Positions 35,675 through 45,751 of a DNA stretch of 64,000 nt are shown one piece after another. The stretch's first letter is position 1. Each line of letters begins with the position of its first letter. The stretch is from Limnohabitans sp. 2KL-17 (GTDB taxonomy: Bacteria > Pseudomonadota > Gammaproteobacteria > Burkholderiales > Burkholderiaceae_C): positions 54,739 through 118,738 of the forward strand of contig NZ_NESK01000009.1 of assembly GCF_003063415.1 (NCBI RefSeq). Direction: 5' to 3'. The translations under genes and the position numbers were made by a program. The notes beneath the pieces were generated by a model. That model was not told where the DNA came from. It made no database searches and was given only the letters and a program-made list of their open reading frames with translations.

Positions 35675-35709
35675 CATGAATGCCTGCTGCGTTTGAGCAG
35701 GCATTCATG
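35675..35709. terminator. Strong hairpin terminator between minE and the convergent oxidoreductase gene
   Basis: A perfect 14-bp stem (CATGAATGCCTGCT and its complement) with a 7-base loop lies 28 bp after the minE stop and 8 bp before the end of the convergent gene. CTTT follows on the plus strand. It is well placed to stop transcription from minCDE and perhaps in both directions. Confidence 0.8.
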
Positions 35710-35717
35710 CTTTCACA

Positions 35718-38700
35718 TCACTTGGCGCTGAGCGATGCCCACATCGAGCGCGCAGCCTTGATGTTTCGTTCCTTGACGTGACCAAAACCCTTGATGTTTT
35801 CGGGCACTTTGGCCACATCCAAGGCATGTGCGTGCTTACTGGCATTCAAGTCCTGTAGGGCATCGTCGATGTGTTGCATGTATTCACCCACCAAGGCGCG
35901 TTCGGTGCGTCGTTCTTCAGATTGCCCCAGCACATCGAAAGCAGTGCCTCGCAAACCCTTGAGTTTGGCCAGCATCTTGAAGCCCGTCAGCATGAAGGGG
36001 CCAAATTTTTGTTTGACCAATTCACCTTTGTTGTTGCGTTTTGAAATCAGGGGTGGCGCCAGGTGATAGTGCACTTTGAAGTCGCCTTCAAAGCTGTCAC
36101 GGATGCGGTCCAGGAAAGCTGACTGTGAGTGTAACCGGGCGACCTCGTACTCGTCCTTGTAGGCCATCAGCTTGTACAAATAACGCGCCACTGTCTCGGT
36201 GAGCAAGGTTTTACCCAAAGGGGCTTCGGCCAGCTGCACACGCTGTACGAACGCCTGGTAGCGCTCGGCATAGGCAGCATTTTGGTAATCGGTCAAACGG
36301 CTCACGCGGTCAGCGATCAGGTCAGCCACGCTTTCGCGCTTTTTGAACTGGATGGTTTGTGCGGGCTGGATTTTTTGCGACAGCACTTCCGGCTGGTGCG
36401 CCGCATGCCGACCCCACTCAAAGGCGGTCAGATTGTTCTTGACTTGCACATCGTTGAGCTCGATCGCACGCACCAAAGACTCATGGCGCAGGGGCACCCA
36501 GCCTTTTTGCCAGGCATAGCCGAGGATCATGGGATTCACGTAAATCGTGTCACCCATGAGCTGTTTAGCCAAGGCGTCGGCGTCGAAGCAGCCCACCGAG
36601 TCGGCACGCACCTGTGCCGTGATGTCGGCCACACACTGTTCGGCCGGGTTTTGCCAGTTGCCGTTTTTCACAAAGGCTGCGGTTGGTGTGCTGTTGCTGT
36701 TCAGGGCCACATGGGTGCGGCCCGCACGCATGCGCAACGTGGTTTCTTTGGATGCGCTGACAATCGGGTCACAGCCCATGATGAGATCCGCTGCGGCCAT
36801 GCTGACGCGAGTAGTCCGGATCTCGTCTTGCGTGTTGGCCACCAACACGTGGCTCCAGGTGGCGCCGCCTTTTTGCGCCAGCCCCGCCGAGTCTTGCGTG
36901 ACGATGCCCTTGCCTTCCATGTGTGCGGCCATGCCCAGCAACTGCCCGATGGTGATGACCCCGGTGCCGCCAACGCCTGCCACCACCATGCCCCAGGGCC
37001 GGGTGATCAAAGGCAGTTCGGGTTCAGGCAATGCGCCCAGGCTGGCAGGGCTCAAAGTGTTGACCGATGCGGTCTTTGATTTTTTCTTGAAGGTGCCACC
37101 TTCTACGGTGACAAAGCTCGGGCAAAAGCCTTTGAGACAGCTGGTGTCCTTGTTGCAAGTGCTTTGGTTGATGGTGCGTTTGCGGCCCAGCGGCGTTTCC
37201 AGCGGCTCGACAGAAAGACAATTCGATTGAACGCCGCAGTCACCACAGCCTTCGCAGACTTCTTCGTTGATCATCACGCGCACAGCTGGGTCAACCATGG
37301 TGCCCCGCTTGCGACGGCGGCGCTTTTCGGTCGCGCAGGTCTGGTCGTAAATGATGACCGTGGTGCCTTTGATCTCGCGCATTTCGCGCTGAATGCGGTC
37401 GAGCTCGTCGCGGTGGAAAACGCGCACGCCTTCAGCCAGAGCCACGCCTTCGTATTTTTCGGGCTCGTCGGTCACCACATCAATGCGTTGCGCCCCTTCC
37501 GCGCGCATGCTTTGCGCGATTTGCACCACACTGTGGCCCTCGGGGCGTTCGCCCACTGGCTGGCCACCGGTCATGGCCACGGCATCGTTGTACAAAATCT
37601 TGTAGGTGATGTTCACGCCCGACACCACGCTTTGGCGAATGGCCAAAATCCCGCTGTGGAAATAAGTCCCATCACCCAGGTTGGCAAACATGTGCTGTTC
37701 GTGGCTGAACGGTTGTTGCCCTGTCCAAGGTACACCCTCGCCCCCCATTTGGGTGAAGCCGATGGTGCTGCGGTCCATCCAGATGGTCATGAAGTGGCAG
37801 CCAATGCCGGCCATGGCGCGCGAGCCTTCGGGCACCTTGGTGGAGGTGTTGTGCGGACAGCCCGAGCAAAACCAGGGTTGGCGTTCGGACGCTGTGCCCA
37901 AGGTCAGGGTTTGCATCGCCTTTTCTTTGGCATCGAGCATGGCCAGATGCGCGTCCATCTGTGCCGCCGTATCGGCATCGACGCCGAGTTTTTTCAGGCG
38001 CTTGGCAATGGCCCGTGCAATGATGGCGGGTGACAAATCGGCATTGGCCCGCAGCAATGTGCGCTCGGTAGGGTTGGGGATGGACCATTCGCCGCCGGAC
38101 AGATCGCCATCGGCTTCGTCGAACTTGCCCAAGATGTTGGGGCGCACATCGTCGCGCCAGTTGTACAGCGCTTCTTTGAGTTGGTATTCGATAATCTGCC
38201 GCTTTTCTTCGATGACCAAAATTTCACGCAAACCGGTGGCGAATTCGCGTGTCGACTGCGCTTCGAGCGGCCAGACCACGGCCACTTTGTGCAAACGGAT
38301 GCCCAATTGACGGCAGCGTGCATCATCCAGCCCCAAATCGATCAAGGCCTGGCGCGTGTCGTTGTAGGCTTTGCCGCTGGCGATCAGGCCAAAGCGGTCG
38401 TTCGGGCCTTCAATCACGTTGTGGTTGAGTTTGTTGGCGCGGATGTAGGCCAGAGCTGCGTACCATTTGTAATCGAACAAACGGGCTTCTTGCTCCAGCG
38501 CGGTATCGGGCCAGCGGATGTGCAAGCCGCCAGGGGGCATGACGAATTCGGGCAAAACGATTTGCACGCGCTCGGGGTCGATGTGCGCCGTGGCACTGGA
38601 TTCGACGATTTCCTGGATCGTTTTCATGCCCGACCAGATGCCGGCAAAACGGCTCATGGCCAAGGCGTGCAGGCCCTGGTCGAGAATGTCTTGCACACTG

Positions 38701-39257
38701 GCCGGGAAAAAGACGGGCAACCCGCAAGCCTTGAAAATGTGGTCGCTCTGGTGTGCCGCTGTCGAGCTTTTGGCCACGTGGTCATCGCCTGCGATCGCCA
38801 GCACGCCGCCCCAGGGCGTGGTGCCCGCCATGTTGGCGTGCTTGAACACGTCCGAGCAACGGTCAACCCCGGGCCCCTTGCCATACCAGATGCCGAACAC
38901 CCCGTCGTACTTGTTGGTGCCGGGTGGTGCAAACCCGAGTTGCTGCGTGCCCCACAAAGCCGTGGCAGCCAACTCCTCGTTGACGCCGGGCTGAAAGACG
39001 ATGTGCTGTGCCTTCAGGTGGTCTTTGGCTTTCCACAGTGACTGGTCGTAACTGCCCAGCGGAGAACCCCGGTAGCCACTGATGAAGCCCGCGGTGTTTT
39101 TGCCTTGCAGGGCATCGCGTTGGCGCTGCAGCATGGGCAGCTTCACCAAGGCCTGCACGCCACTCATGAAGGCGCGACCGACATCCAGGCTGTATTTGTC
39201 GTCCAGTGTCACGGTTTCTAAGGCCTGGCGAATCGATTCGGGCAAGGGGGCGTTCAT
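35718..39257 (-). CDS. Fused indolepyruvate ferredoxin oxidoreductase family protein
   Basis: 1179-aa fusion of IorA-like and IorB-like parts. It oxidatively decarboxylates aryl- or branched-chain 2-oxo acids to acyl-CoA. From the N-terminus: pyrimidine-domain region NTAGFISGYRGSPLGSYD; TPP-binding region PWFCSGCPHNTSTKVPEGS and YFHSGILAIRQSV; a ferredoxin-like cluster with CEGCGDCGVQSNC; then the gamma-type domain (GVGGTGVITIGQLLGMAAHMEGKG). The frame is open to 39407, but ATG 39257 has an AGGACAG ribosome-binding site and gives the family start. An Lrp-type regulator is divergent, 119 bp away, and is its probable regulator. Role: aromatic or branched amino-acid catabolism (inferred). Confidence 0.92.
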   Translation of the reverse strand: MNAPLPESIRQALETVTLDDKYSLDVGRAFMSGVQALVKLPMLQRQRDALQGKNTAGFISGYRGSPLGSYDQSLWKAKDHLKAQHIVFQPGVNEELAATALWGTQQLGFAPPGTNKYDGVFGIWYGKGPGVDRCSDVFKHANMAGTTPWGGVLAIAGDDHVAKSSTAAHQSDHIFKACGLPVFFPASVQDILDQGLHALAMSRFAGIWSGMKTIQEIVESSATAHIDPERVQIVLPEFVMPPGGLHIRWPDTALEQEARLFDYKWYAALAYIRANKLNHNVIEGPNDRFGLIASGKAYNDTRQALIDLGLDDARCRQLGIRLHKVAVVWPLEAQSTREFATGLREILVIEEKRQIIEYQLKEALYNWRDDVRPNILGKFDEADGDLSGGEWSIPNPTERTLLRANADLSPAIIARAIAKRLKKLGVDADTAAQMDAHLAMLDAKEKAMQTLTLGTASERQPWFCSGCPHNTSTKVPEGSRAMAGIGCHFMTIWMDRSTIGFTQMGGEGVPWTGQQPFSHEQHMFANLGDGTYFHSGILAIRQSVVSGVNITYKILYNDAVAMTGGQPVGERPEGHSVVQIAQSMRAEGAQRIDVVTDEPEKYEGVALAEGVRVFHRDELDRIQREMREIKGTTVIIYDQTCATEKRRRRKRGTMVDPAVRVMINEEVCEGCGDCGVQSNCLSVEPLETPLGRKRTINQSTCNKDTSCLKGFCPSFVTVEGGTFKKKSKTASVNTLSPASLGALPEPELPLITRPWGMVVAGVGGTGVITIGQLLGMAAHMEGKGIVTQDSAGLAQKGGATWSHVLVANTQDEIRTTRVSMAAADLIMGCDPIVSASKETTLRMRAGRTHVALNSNSTPTAAFVKNGNWQNPAEQCVADITAQVRADSVGCFDADALAKQLMGDTIYVNPMILGYAWQKGWVPLRHESLVRAIELNDVQVKNNLTAFEWGRHAAHQPEVLSQKIQPAQTIQFKKRESVADLIADRVSRLTDYQNAAYAERYQAFVQRVQLAEAPLGKTLLTETVARYLYKLMAYKDEYEVARLHSQSAFLDRIRDSFEGDFKVHYHLAPPLISKRNNKGELVKQKFGPFMLTGFKMLAKLKGLRGTAFDVLGQSEERRTERALVGEYMQHIDDALQDLNASKHAHALDVAKVPENIKGFGHVKERNIKAARSMWASLSAK

Positions 39258-39376
39258 GGTCTGTCCTGCTGCTGAAATGGAATGGACAGTGTAGGACGCC
39301 CAGGCCGACAGGTGCTTGCTTTCGGTGACAGGATTTGCCCTATGATTTGAAAGAATCTTGCTCAAAGGGGCCCGTT

Positions 39377-39844
39377 TTGGAAACACTTGATAAATTTGAC
39401 TGGGCAATACTGAATGAACTGCAAAAAGACGGCCGATTGACCAATGCCGAGTTGGCGCAGCGTGTGGGCTTGTCGGCGGCTCCTTGTTGGCGCCGCGTGC
39501 GGGCGCTGGAAGAGTCGGGTGTCATCAAAGGCTACCGCGCTGAAATCGATCGCCAGAAAGTGGGCCTGGATGTGTTTGCTTTTGTCCGGCTGGATGCCGA
39601 ACGCAACCGGGGTGATGTGACGCGCCAACTCGAAGAGGCCATCCTCAAAATCCCCGAGGTGGTTTCATGCCATTACATCAGTGGCACCGGCACGTTTGAG
39701 TTGCAGGTGGTCAGCAAAGACTTGAACACCTTCAGCCAATTTGCGCGTGACGTCTTGATCAACCTGCCGAATGTGAAAGACCTGCACACCAGTTTTTCTT
39801 TGGGTGAGGTCAAGGCCGCAGGGGCTTTGCCGCTGCGGCCTTGA
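39377..39844 (+). CDS. Lrp/AsnC family transcriptional regulator
   Basis: 155-aa amino-acid-responsive regulator. The N-terminal helix-turn-helix reads DWAILNELQKDGRLTNAELAQRVGLSAAPCWRRVRALEESGVI. The C-terminal RAM domain binds amino-acid effectors (VVSCHYISGTGTFELQVVSKDL). The start is taken as TTG 39377 because AAAGGGG lies 6 bases before it and the protein then begins METLDKFDW, the normal family N-terminus. ATG 39335 would add 14 unusual residues and sit in the promoter region. Divergent from the indolepyruvate oxidoreductase gene, its likely target. Confidence 0.92.
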   Translation: METLDKFDWAILNELQKDGRLTNAELAQRVGLSAAPCWRRVRALEESGVIKGYRAEIDRQKVGLDVFAFVRLDAERNRGDVTRQLEEAILKIPEVVSCHYISGTGTFELQVVSKDLNTFSQFARDVLINLPNVKDLHTSFSLGEVKAAGALPLRP

Positions 39845-39886
39845 CGTTGCGTTTTCTGGTGCCTTTTCGGGTGCCTTACACGCTGA

Positions 39887-41209
39887 TCAGGGGTAGAGAC
39901 CCCGCAACTCACGCGCTTGCAAAATGCGCGAGCACGCCACGATGAACGTGGCTGTGCGCAAGCTCACCTGGTGCTCGGCGGCCACTTGCCAGATGCCGGC
40001 AAATGCCTCGCGCAGAATCCGCACCAAGCGGGTGTTGATGTCGTCTTCGGTCCAGAAGAAGCTGGAGAAATCCTGCACCCATTCAAAGTAGCTGACCGTG
40101 ACACCGCCTGCGTTGGCAATCACATCGGGTACGACCAGGATGCCCTTCTCGTGCAGGATGTCATCGGCTTCGGGTGTGGTAGGGCCGTTGGCACCTTCGA
40201 TCACCATGCGCGCCCTGATCTCGTCGGCGTTGGCGGTGGTGATCTGTTGCTCCAGGGCCGCTGGGATGAGGATGTCGCAATCCACCGCCCAAAATGCGGC
40301 ATCGGGCAAGGTTTCAACTTGGCCATCGGCCTGTTCAAACCCCTTCACGCTGCCATGTTCACTGACATGTAGCAGCAGGGCTGGCACATCGAGGCCAGAG
40401 GCTTTGTAAATCGTGTCTCCGTGGTCTTGCACGGCGACCACCGTTGCGCCGGCTTGCGCAAACAGTTTGGCCGCAATGCCGCCCACGTTTCCAAAGCCTT
40501 GTACGGCCACTTTGGCCTTGCCAATGTCCAGACCAATGTGCTGCGCGGCTTCTTGGCCAACGGTGAAGACGCCTCGCCCGGTGGCTTCGCGCCGGCCCAA
40601 TGAGCCGCCCAAAGCCAGGGGTTTGCCGGTGACCACGCCCGAGGCGGTGGCGCCTTCGTTCATGGAGTACGTGTCCATCATCCAGGCCATGATTTGCTCG
40701 TTGGTGTTCACGTCAGGCGCTGGAATATCTTTATTGGGCCCGATGATGATGCCGATTTCGCTGGTGTAGCGGCGTGTCAGCCGCTCCAGCTCGCCGCGCG
40801 ACAAGGTCTTGGGGTCGACCCGGATGCCGCCCTTGGCGCCGCCAAAGGGCAGGTTGACTGCGGCATTTTTGACCGACATCCAAGCCGACAGGGCCATGAC
40901 CTCTGACAGCGTGACGTCCTGGTGAAAGCGAACGCCGCCTTTGCCGGGGCCGCGGCTGGTGTTGTGTTGTACGCGGTAGCCCTCAAAGTGCCCCATGGTG
41001 CCGTTGTCCAACTCGATGGGCACGTCTACGATCAAGGCGCGCTTGGGTCGTTTGAGGGTCTCGACCCAGCGTGACAGTCCGCCCAGATAGGGGGTGACTC
41101 GGTCGACCTGTTGCAGGTAAATGCCCCAGGGCCCGAGGTGATCGGCGTTCAAATAAGAGGGCAGTGCGTTGCTGCTTTTGGCGGGTGCACTGGCGGTTGC
41201 ATTGGACAT
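39887..41209 (-). CDS. gdhA: Glu/Leu/Phe/Val dehydrogenase, probably glutamate dehydrogenase
   Basis: 440-aa NAD(P)-dependent amino-acid dehydrogenase that interconverts glutamate and 2-oxoglutarate. The substrate-binding region is [22 protein letters not shown]. The catalytic-Lys motif [18 protein letters not shown] follows. The Rossmann part reads [31 protein letters not shown] 41209 follows an excellent AAAGGAG ribosome-binding site; the frame extends upstream to 41326 but is not needed. The 283-bp gap to mnmG holds small dyads (CTGAC/GTCAG at 41231-41245; AATAC/GTATT at 41259-41272) that may be operators. The cofactor cannot be fixed by eye. Confidence 0.93.
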   Translation of the reverse strand: MSNATASAPAKSSNALPSYLNADHLGPWGIYLQQVDRVTPYLGGLSRWVETLKRPKRALIVDVPIELDNGTMGHFEGYRVQHNTSRGPGKGGVRFHQDVTLSEVMALSAWMSVKNAAVNLPFGGAKGGIRVDPKTLSRGELERLTRRYTSEIGIIIGPNKDIPAPDVNTNEQIMAWMMDTYSMNEGATASGVVTGKPLALGGSLGRREATGRGVFTVGQEAAQHIGLDIGKAKVAVQGFGNVGGIAAKLFAQAGATVVAVQDHGDTIYKASGLDVPALLLHVSEHGSVKGFEQADGQVETLPDAAFWAVDCDILIPAALEQQITTANADEIRARMVIEGANGPTTPEADDILHEKGILVVPDVIANAGGVTVSYFEWVQDFSSFFWTEDDINTRLVRILREAFAGIWQVAAEHQVSLRTATFIVACSRILQARELRGLYP

Positions 41210-41492
41210 TGTGTGTCTCCTTTCTTGTAACTGACGAATTGTCAGCGGTGTCGATGGTAATACCTCCGTATTGCTTCGTCCAAGGCCGCTTGGCTTGAAA
41301 TCCATGCGTTTTACGCATAACCACATCGTGCTGGAGCTGGTGATGCATCGCCTATAGCGAGGACTAATTTAGTGCGGGGAGCAGGCAGCACACCCTGCCT
41401 GTAAAATAAGCAGCTTCAGCCGACCCCGTGGCAGGGCGGCGCTGTGGTGCACGTTGCGCCCATTTTTGGCCTTCATTCGAGGCGGACTCTTC

Positions 41493-43466
41493 ATGCTTTA
41501 CCCTCAAGAATTCGATGTGATCGTGGTTGGCGGCGGCCATGCCGGAACAGAAGCTGCGCTGGCGGCTGCGCGCATGGGTTGCAAAACCTTGCTGCTCTCG
41601 CACAACATCGAGACCCTGGGCCAGATGAGCTGCAACCCTTCCATTGGCGGCATTGGCAAAGGCCACTTGGTCAAAGAAGTCGACGCCCTGGGCGGTGCCA
41701 TGGCTTTGGCCACCGACGAAGGCGGCATCCAGTTCCGCATCTTGAACAGTTCCAAAGGCCCGGCCGTGCGTGCCACGCGGGCGCAGGCAGACCGGATTTT
41801 GTACAAAGCGGCGATTCGCCGCATGCTCGAAAACCAGCCGAACTTGTGGCTGTTCCAACAAGCCGTGGACGATTTGATGGTTGAAGGTGACCGGGTGGTG
41901 GGCGCCGTGACACAGGTGGGCATTCGTTTCAAGGCGCGCACCGTGGTGTTGACGGCGGGTACTTTTCTCGATGGCAAGATCCATGTGGGCTTGCAAAACT
42001 ATGCTGCCGGCAGGGCAGGCGACCCGCCAGCCGTGAGCTTGTCGGCACGTCTGAAAGAACTCAAACTGCCACAAGGGCGCCTGAAAACAGGCACGCCGCC
42101 GCGACTGGATGGCCGCACCATTGACTTCAGCCAATGCGCCGAACAACCCGGCGATGGCGTTCCCGGCGGCATGAACCCGGACGCCGGTGTGCCGGTGTTC
42201 AGCTTCATGGGCCGTGCTGCGATGCACCCGCAGCAAGTGCCGTGCTGGATCACCCACACCAACGAACGCACCCACGAAATCATCCGCTCCGGCTTTGACC
42301 GCAGCCCGATGTTCACCGGCAAGATTGAAGGCGTGGGGCCACGCTATTGCCCGAGCGTGGAGGACAAGGTCAACCGTTTTGCCGACAAGGACAGCCACCA
42401 GATTTTTTTGGAGCCCGAAGGCCTGACCACGAACGAGTATTACCCCAACGGCATCTCGACCAGCTTGCCATTCGACATCCAGTACGACTTGGTCCGCTCG
42501 ATGAAAGGCTTGGAAAACTGCCATATTCTGCGGCCCGGCTACGCCATCGAATACGACTTCTTTGACCCGCGCTCCTTGAAGAACAGCTTTGAAACACGCC
42601 AGATCAACGGTCTGTTTTTTGCCGGGCAGATCAACGGTACCACCGGTTACGAAGAGGCCGCGGCCCAAGGCTTGTTCGCTGGCATCAATGCTGCGTTGCA
42701 ATGCCGGGGCGAAGCCTCTTGGACGCCCGCACGCGACCAAGCTTATCTGGGTGTGCTGGTTGATGACCTGGTAACCCAGGGCGTGACCGAGCCTTACCGC
42801 ATGTTCACCAGCCGGGCCGAGTTTCGGCTGCAACTGCGTGAAGACAACGCCGATGCCCGTTTGACCGAAGTGGGGCGCCAGATGGGCCTGGTGGACGATG
42901 CGCGCTGGGATGCTTTCAGCCGCAAGCGCGATGCTGTTTCACGTGAAACAGAGCGGCTGAAGTCCACCTGGGTGAATCCGAAAAACTTGTCCGCAGCAGA
43001 ATCCGAGCGGGTGCTGGGCAAGGCCATTGAGCACGAGCACAAGCTCTTTGATTTGCTGCGACGACCCAATGTGTCTTATGGCGACTTGATGTCTCTGGAT
43101 GGTGGGCGTATGGCCAGCGCCAATGTTTCACGTGAAACGCTGGGCGAGCTGAGCGCATCGGTCATTGAGCAGGTGGAGATTGCCGCCAAGTATTCTGGCT
43201 ACATTGATCGCCAAAAAGGTGAGGTTGAGCGTGCTGCTTTTTATGAGCACCTGCGCTTACCCGAACAGCTGGATTACATGCAAGTCTCGGCTTTATCGAT
43301 TGAAGCGCGCCAAAAGTTGTCCAAACACCGCCCCGAAACGCTGGGTCAGGCATCGCGGATTTCGGGCATCACGCCGGCCAGCGTTTCCTTGCTCTTGATC
43401 CACCTGAAAAAGGGTGGCTTCAAAGGGTTTATGGGGGCCGTTGCCCAGGAAAGCCAGTCTGCATGA
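41493..43466 (+). CDS. mnmG: tRNA uridine-5-carboxymethylaminomethyl modification enzyme MnmG
   Basis: 657-aa FAD protein that, with MnmE, makes cmnm5U34 in tRNA. The FAD motif [23 protein letters not shown] is at the start. [24 protein letters not shown] and the [17 protein letters not shown] signature follow. The C-terminal helical domain ends with [16 protein letters not shown] 41493 gives the family start. Two parS sites are embedded in its 3' third, encoding VSRET at both places. Its stop overlaps the rsmG start (ATGA). Confidence 0.98.
   Translation: MLYPQEFDVIVVGGGHAGTEAALAAARMGCKTLLLSHNIETLGQMSCNPSIGGIGKGHLVKEVDALGGAMALATDEGGIQFRILNSSKGPAVRATRAQADRILYKAAIRRMLENQPNLWLFQQAVDDLMVEGDRVVGAVTQVGIRFKARTVVLTAGTFLDGKIHVGLQNYAAGRAGDPPAVSLSARLKELKLPQGRLKTGTPPRLDGRTIDFSQCAEQPGDGVPGGMNPDAGVPVFSFMGRAAMHPQQVPCWITHTNERTHEIIRSGFDRSPMFTGKIEGVGPRYCPSVEDKVNRFADKDSHQIFLEPEGLTTNEYYPNGISTSLPFDIQYDLVRSMKGLENCHILRPGYAIEYDFFDPRSLKNSFETRQINGLFFAGQINGTTGYEEAAAQGLFAGINAALQCRGEASWTPARDQAYLGVLVDDLVTQGVTEPYRMFTSRAEFRLQLREDNADARLTEVGRQMGLVDDARWDAFSRKRDAVSRETERLKSTWVNPKNLSAAESERVLGKAIEHEHKLFDLLRRPNVSYGDLMSLDGGRMASANVSRETLGELSASVIEQVEIAAKYSGYIDRQKGEVERAAFYEHLRLPEQLDYMQVSALSIEARQKLSKHRPETLGQASRISGITPASVSLLLIHLKKGGFKGFMGAVAQESQSA
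42935..42950. other. parS site 1 (perfect), inside mnmG
   Basis: TGTTTCACGTGAAACA, the full 16-base palindromic parS consensus bound by ParB, lies in the mnmG coding sequence. Confidence 0.92.
43124..43139. other. parS site 2 (15/16), inside mnmG
   Basis: TGTTTCACGTGAAACG differs from the parS consensus only in the last base; 189 bp after site 1. Confidence 0.85.
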
Positions 43467-44122
43467 GTGTGAATCTTGCTGACGGCTTGGATGCGGGCAT
43501 TCGTGCTTTGGGTCTGGGCTTGGGACCGGATCAACAAAAGCGCCTGCTTGACTACGTGGCCTTGATTCAAAAATGGAACAAGGTCTACAACCTGACAGCT
43601 TTGCGCGACCCGGCAGACATGCTGACGCACCACTTGCTGGACAGCTTGACGGCGGTGGCGCCATTAACCCGTCACACCCAAGGACGTGCTGTTAGGCTGC
43701 TGGATGTCGGGTCGGGTGGGGGCTTGCCGGGTGTGGTGTTGGCCATCTGTATGCCCGAGTTGGATGTGACCTGCGTGGACACCGTGGCCAAAAAAGCCGC
43801 GTTCGTGCAGCAGGTTGCGGTCAGCCTCAAGTTGCCCAACTTGCGAGGGCTTCACGCCCGGGTCGAGTCCTTGACCGATCCTTATGCGGTGATTTGTTCG
43901 CGGGCCTTTGCCTCGCTGCCGGATTTTGTGACCTGGTCACGGTCGGCCTTGGCAGATGACGGGGTCTGGATGGCCATGAAGGGCAAGTACCCTCAAGATG
44001 AAATCGACGCCTTGCCTGCCGATGTGAACGTGTTTCACGTGGAACCATTGACGGTGCCGGGGCTGGATGTGGAGCGTTGCATGGTCTGGATGAAGCCCAC
44101 TGACAGCGCCGCCCAGTCTTGA
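43463..44122 (+). CDS. rsmG: 16S rRNA (guanine527-N7) methyltransferase RsmG
   Basis: 219-aa SAM-dependent rRNA methylase (GidB). [26 protein letters not shown] is the family signature; [21 protein letters not shown] is the SAM-binding loop; later [14 protein letters not shown]. The start overlaps the mnmG stop (ATGA). A parS-like site lies near its 3' end. Standard partner of mnmG and parAB. Confidence 0.97.
   Translation: MSVNLADGLDAGIRALGLGLGPDQQKRLLDYVALIQKWNKVYNLTALRDPADMLTHHLLDSLTAVAPLTRHTQGRAVRLLDVGSGGGLPGVVLAICMPELDVTCVDTVAKKAAFVQQVAVSLKLPNLRGLHARVESLTDPYAVICSRAFASLPDFVTWSRSALADDGVWMAMKGKYPQDEIDALPADVNVFHVEPLTVPGLDVERCMVWMKPTDSAAQS
44031..44046. other. parS-like site 3 (14/16), inside rsmG
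   Basis: TGTTTCACGTGGAACC keeps the core TTTCACGTG with two changes in the right arm. ParB binding may be weaker. Confidence 0.6.
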
Positions 44123-44241
44123 GTCACCTGCAGGGTTGGTGCGAACGCAGGGTGCTTTTCAAGCCCGACACCCAACAGTCTGCAGCCTGAAGGGTGTGTT
44201 TGTATTGCTCGGTGACGGGTGAAATGCCAGCATCGCGAAGC

Positions 44242-44257
44242 TGTTTCACGTGAAACA
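44242..44257. other. parS site 4 (perfect), rsmG-lysE intergenic
   Basis: TGTTTCACGTGAAACA matches the consensus exactly. It lies in the 204-bp gap between rsmG and the LysE-type gene, 702 bp before parA. Confidence 0.93.
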
Positions 44258-44326
44258 TGGGGCGTCGCGAGCGCTCAAGGCAAAGCCCTTCACGTACACT
44301 CGCCCCATTCCCCAGAAAGGGCACAC

Positions 44327-44941
44327 ATGTTTGGAATCTCGGATTACGGCGCATTCGCTGCGGCCTTTGTCCTGTTGTTGTTTTTGCCAGGGCCCGGCAA
44401 CTTGGCCTTGATCAGTTCTGCCAGCAAAGGGGGGCTGGCTGGCGGCTTGGCTTCGGTGCTGGGCTTGCTTTTAGGGGACCAGATTTTGTTGTGGCTCACG
44501 GTGGCCGGTGTGGCTGCCTTGCTCAAAACCTATCCGCCATTGTTCATGGGTTTGCAGTGGCTGGGCGCCGCCTACTTGGCCTGGCTGGGTTACAAGATGG
44601 TCATGGCCAAGCCGGGCGAGGGCCCCAGCATCGAGATCACGCCCGGACACTATTTTCGCGAAACCATGTTCATCACCTTGCTGAACCCCAAGGCGATCAT
44701 GTTTTACTTTGCGTTCTTTCCGCAATTCATTGACCCGGTGAACCACCAGGGCTGGATCACTTTTGCGGTGATGGCCTTGACGATTGCTGTGCTGGGCTTC
44801 ACCTACTGTTTTGGCGTGGTCTTGATCACCCACACCATGGCCGAGCGCATCCGCGCCAACCCCCGGTTTTCAGGCTTTCTGCAAAAACTGGCGGGTCTGT
44901 GCCTGATCGGTTTCGGCCTCAAGATGGCCTTGTCCAAATAA
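44327..44941 (+). CDS. LysE-family amino-acid exporter
   Basis: 204-aa inner-membrane protein with about six transmembrane segments. LLFLPGPGNLALISSASKGGLAGGLASVLGLLLGD is the RhtB/LysE opening. GLQWLGAAYLAWLGYKM and LLNPKAIMFYFAFFPQFIDP are the other family blocks. Substrate unknown. ATG 44327 follows AGAAAGGG. It is placed 17 bp before parA, so it is part of the chromosome-partition operon by position although unrelated in function. Confidence 0.9.
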   Translation: MFGISDYGAFAAAFVLLLFLPGPGNLALISSASKGGLAGGLASVLGLLLGDQILLWLTVAGVAALLKTYPPLFMGLQWLGAAYLAWLGYKMVMAKPGEGPSIEITPGHYFRETMFITLLNPKAIMFYFAFFPQFIDPVNHQGWITFAVMALTIAVLGFTYCFGVVLITHTMAERIRANPRFSGFLQKLAGLCLIGFGLKMALSK

Positions 44942-44958
44942 CCCTCCGAGTCCGCACC

Positions 44959-45729
44959 ATGGCCAAAATTTTCTGCATTGCAAACCAAAAGGGCGGGGTG
45001 GGTAAAACCACCACCAGCGTGAACCTGGCGGCAGGTTTGGCCAAAGTCGGGCAGCGCGTACTGCTGGTGGACCTGGACCCCCAAGGCAACGCCACCATGG
45101 GTTCGGGCATCGACAAACGCAACGTGGAGCTGAGCGTGTACGACGTCTTGCTGGAGTCCGCTACCATCGCCGAAGCCCTGGTCAAGGCCGACGCGTGCGG
45201 GTATGACGTGCTGAGCGCCAACCGCGAACTGGCGGGCGCCGAGGTCGAGTTGGTGCAACTCGAACACCGCGATCAGCGCCTGAAAAATGCCTTGGCGGTG
45301 GTCGACGCCGATTATGACTTTGTCCTGATCGATTGCCCGCCGTCCTTGTCGATGCTGACCCTGAACGGACTGTGCTCGGCCCATGGCGTGATCGTGCCCA
45401 TGCAGTGCGAATACTTCGCGCTCGAAGGCCTGACCGATCTGGTCAACACCATCAAACAGGTGCACGCCAACCTGAACAAAGACCTCAAGATCATTGGCTT
45501 GCTGCGTGTCATGTTTGACCCCCGCATCACCCTGCAGATGCAGGTCAGCGACCAGCTCAAGGCCCACTTTGGCGACAAAGTGTTCGACACCGTGATCCCG
45601 CGCAACGTTCGTTTGGCCGAGGCCCCCAGCTATGGCTTGCCCGGCGTGGTGTTCGACGCCTCGGCCAAGGGCAGCCAGGCCTATGTCGAGTTTGCGCGAG
45701 AACTGGTGCTGCGTGCACCCACACTTTGA
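44959..45729 (+). CDS. parA: Chromosome-partitioning ATPase ParA (Soj)
   Basis: 256-aa Walker ATPase that moves ParB-parS complexes. The start is MAKIFCIANQKGGVGKTTTSVNLAAGL with a deviant Walker A. DLDPQGNATMGSG and FVLIDCPPSLSMLTLNGL are the A' and B motifs; the C-terminal part includes VIPRNVRLAEAPSYGLP. Chromosomal type, with no N-terminal DNA-binding extension. The upstream in-frame ATG at 44899 lies inside the lysE gene and is discarded. Confidence 0.97.
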   Translation: MAKIFCIANQKGGVGKTTTSVNLAAGLAKVGQRVLLVDLDPQGNATMGSGIDKRNVELSVYDVLLESATIAEALVKADACGYDVLSANRELAGAEVELVQLEHRDQRLKNALAVVDADYDFVLIDCPPSLSMLTLNGLCSAHGVIVPMQCEYFALEGLTDLVNTIKQVHANLNKDLKIIGLLRVMFDPRITLQMQVSDQLKAHFGDKVFDTVIPRNVRLAEAPSYGLPGVVFDASAKGSQAYVEFARELVLRAPTL

Positions 45730-45751
45730 GCCCCTCAAGGACATTCAACTG

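Noticed and set aside
39335..39376. ATG start for the Lrp regulator
   Set aside because: Adds residues not found in the family; the TTG at 39377 has a proper ribosome-binding site.
44124..44354. 76-codon minus-strand frame in the rsmG-lysE gap
   Set aside because: No family similarity, runs through the perfect parS site and the lysE start; not supported as a gene.
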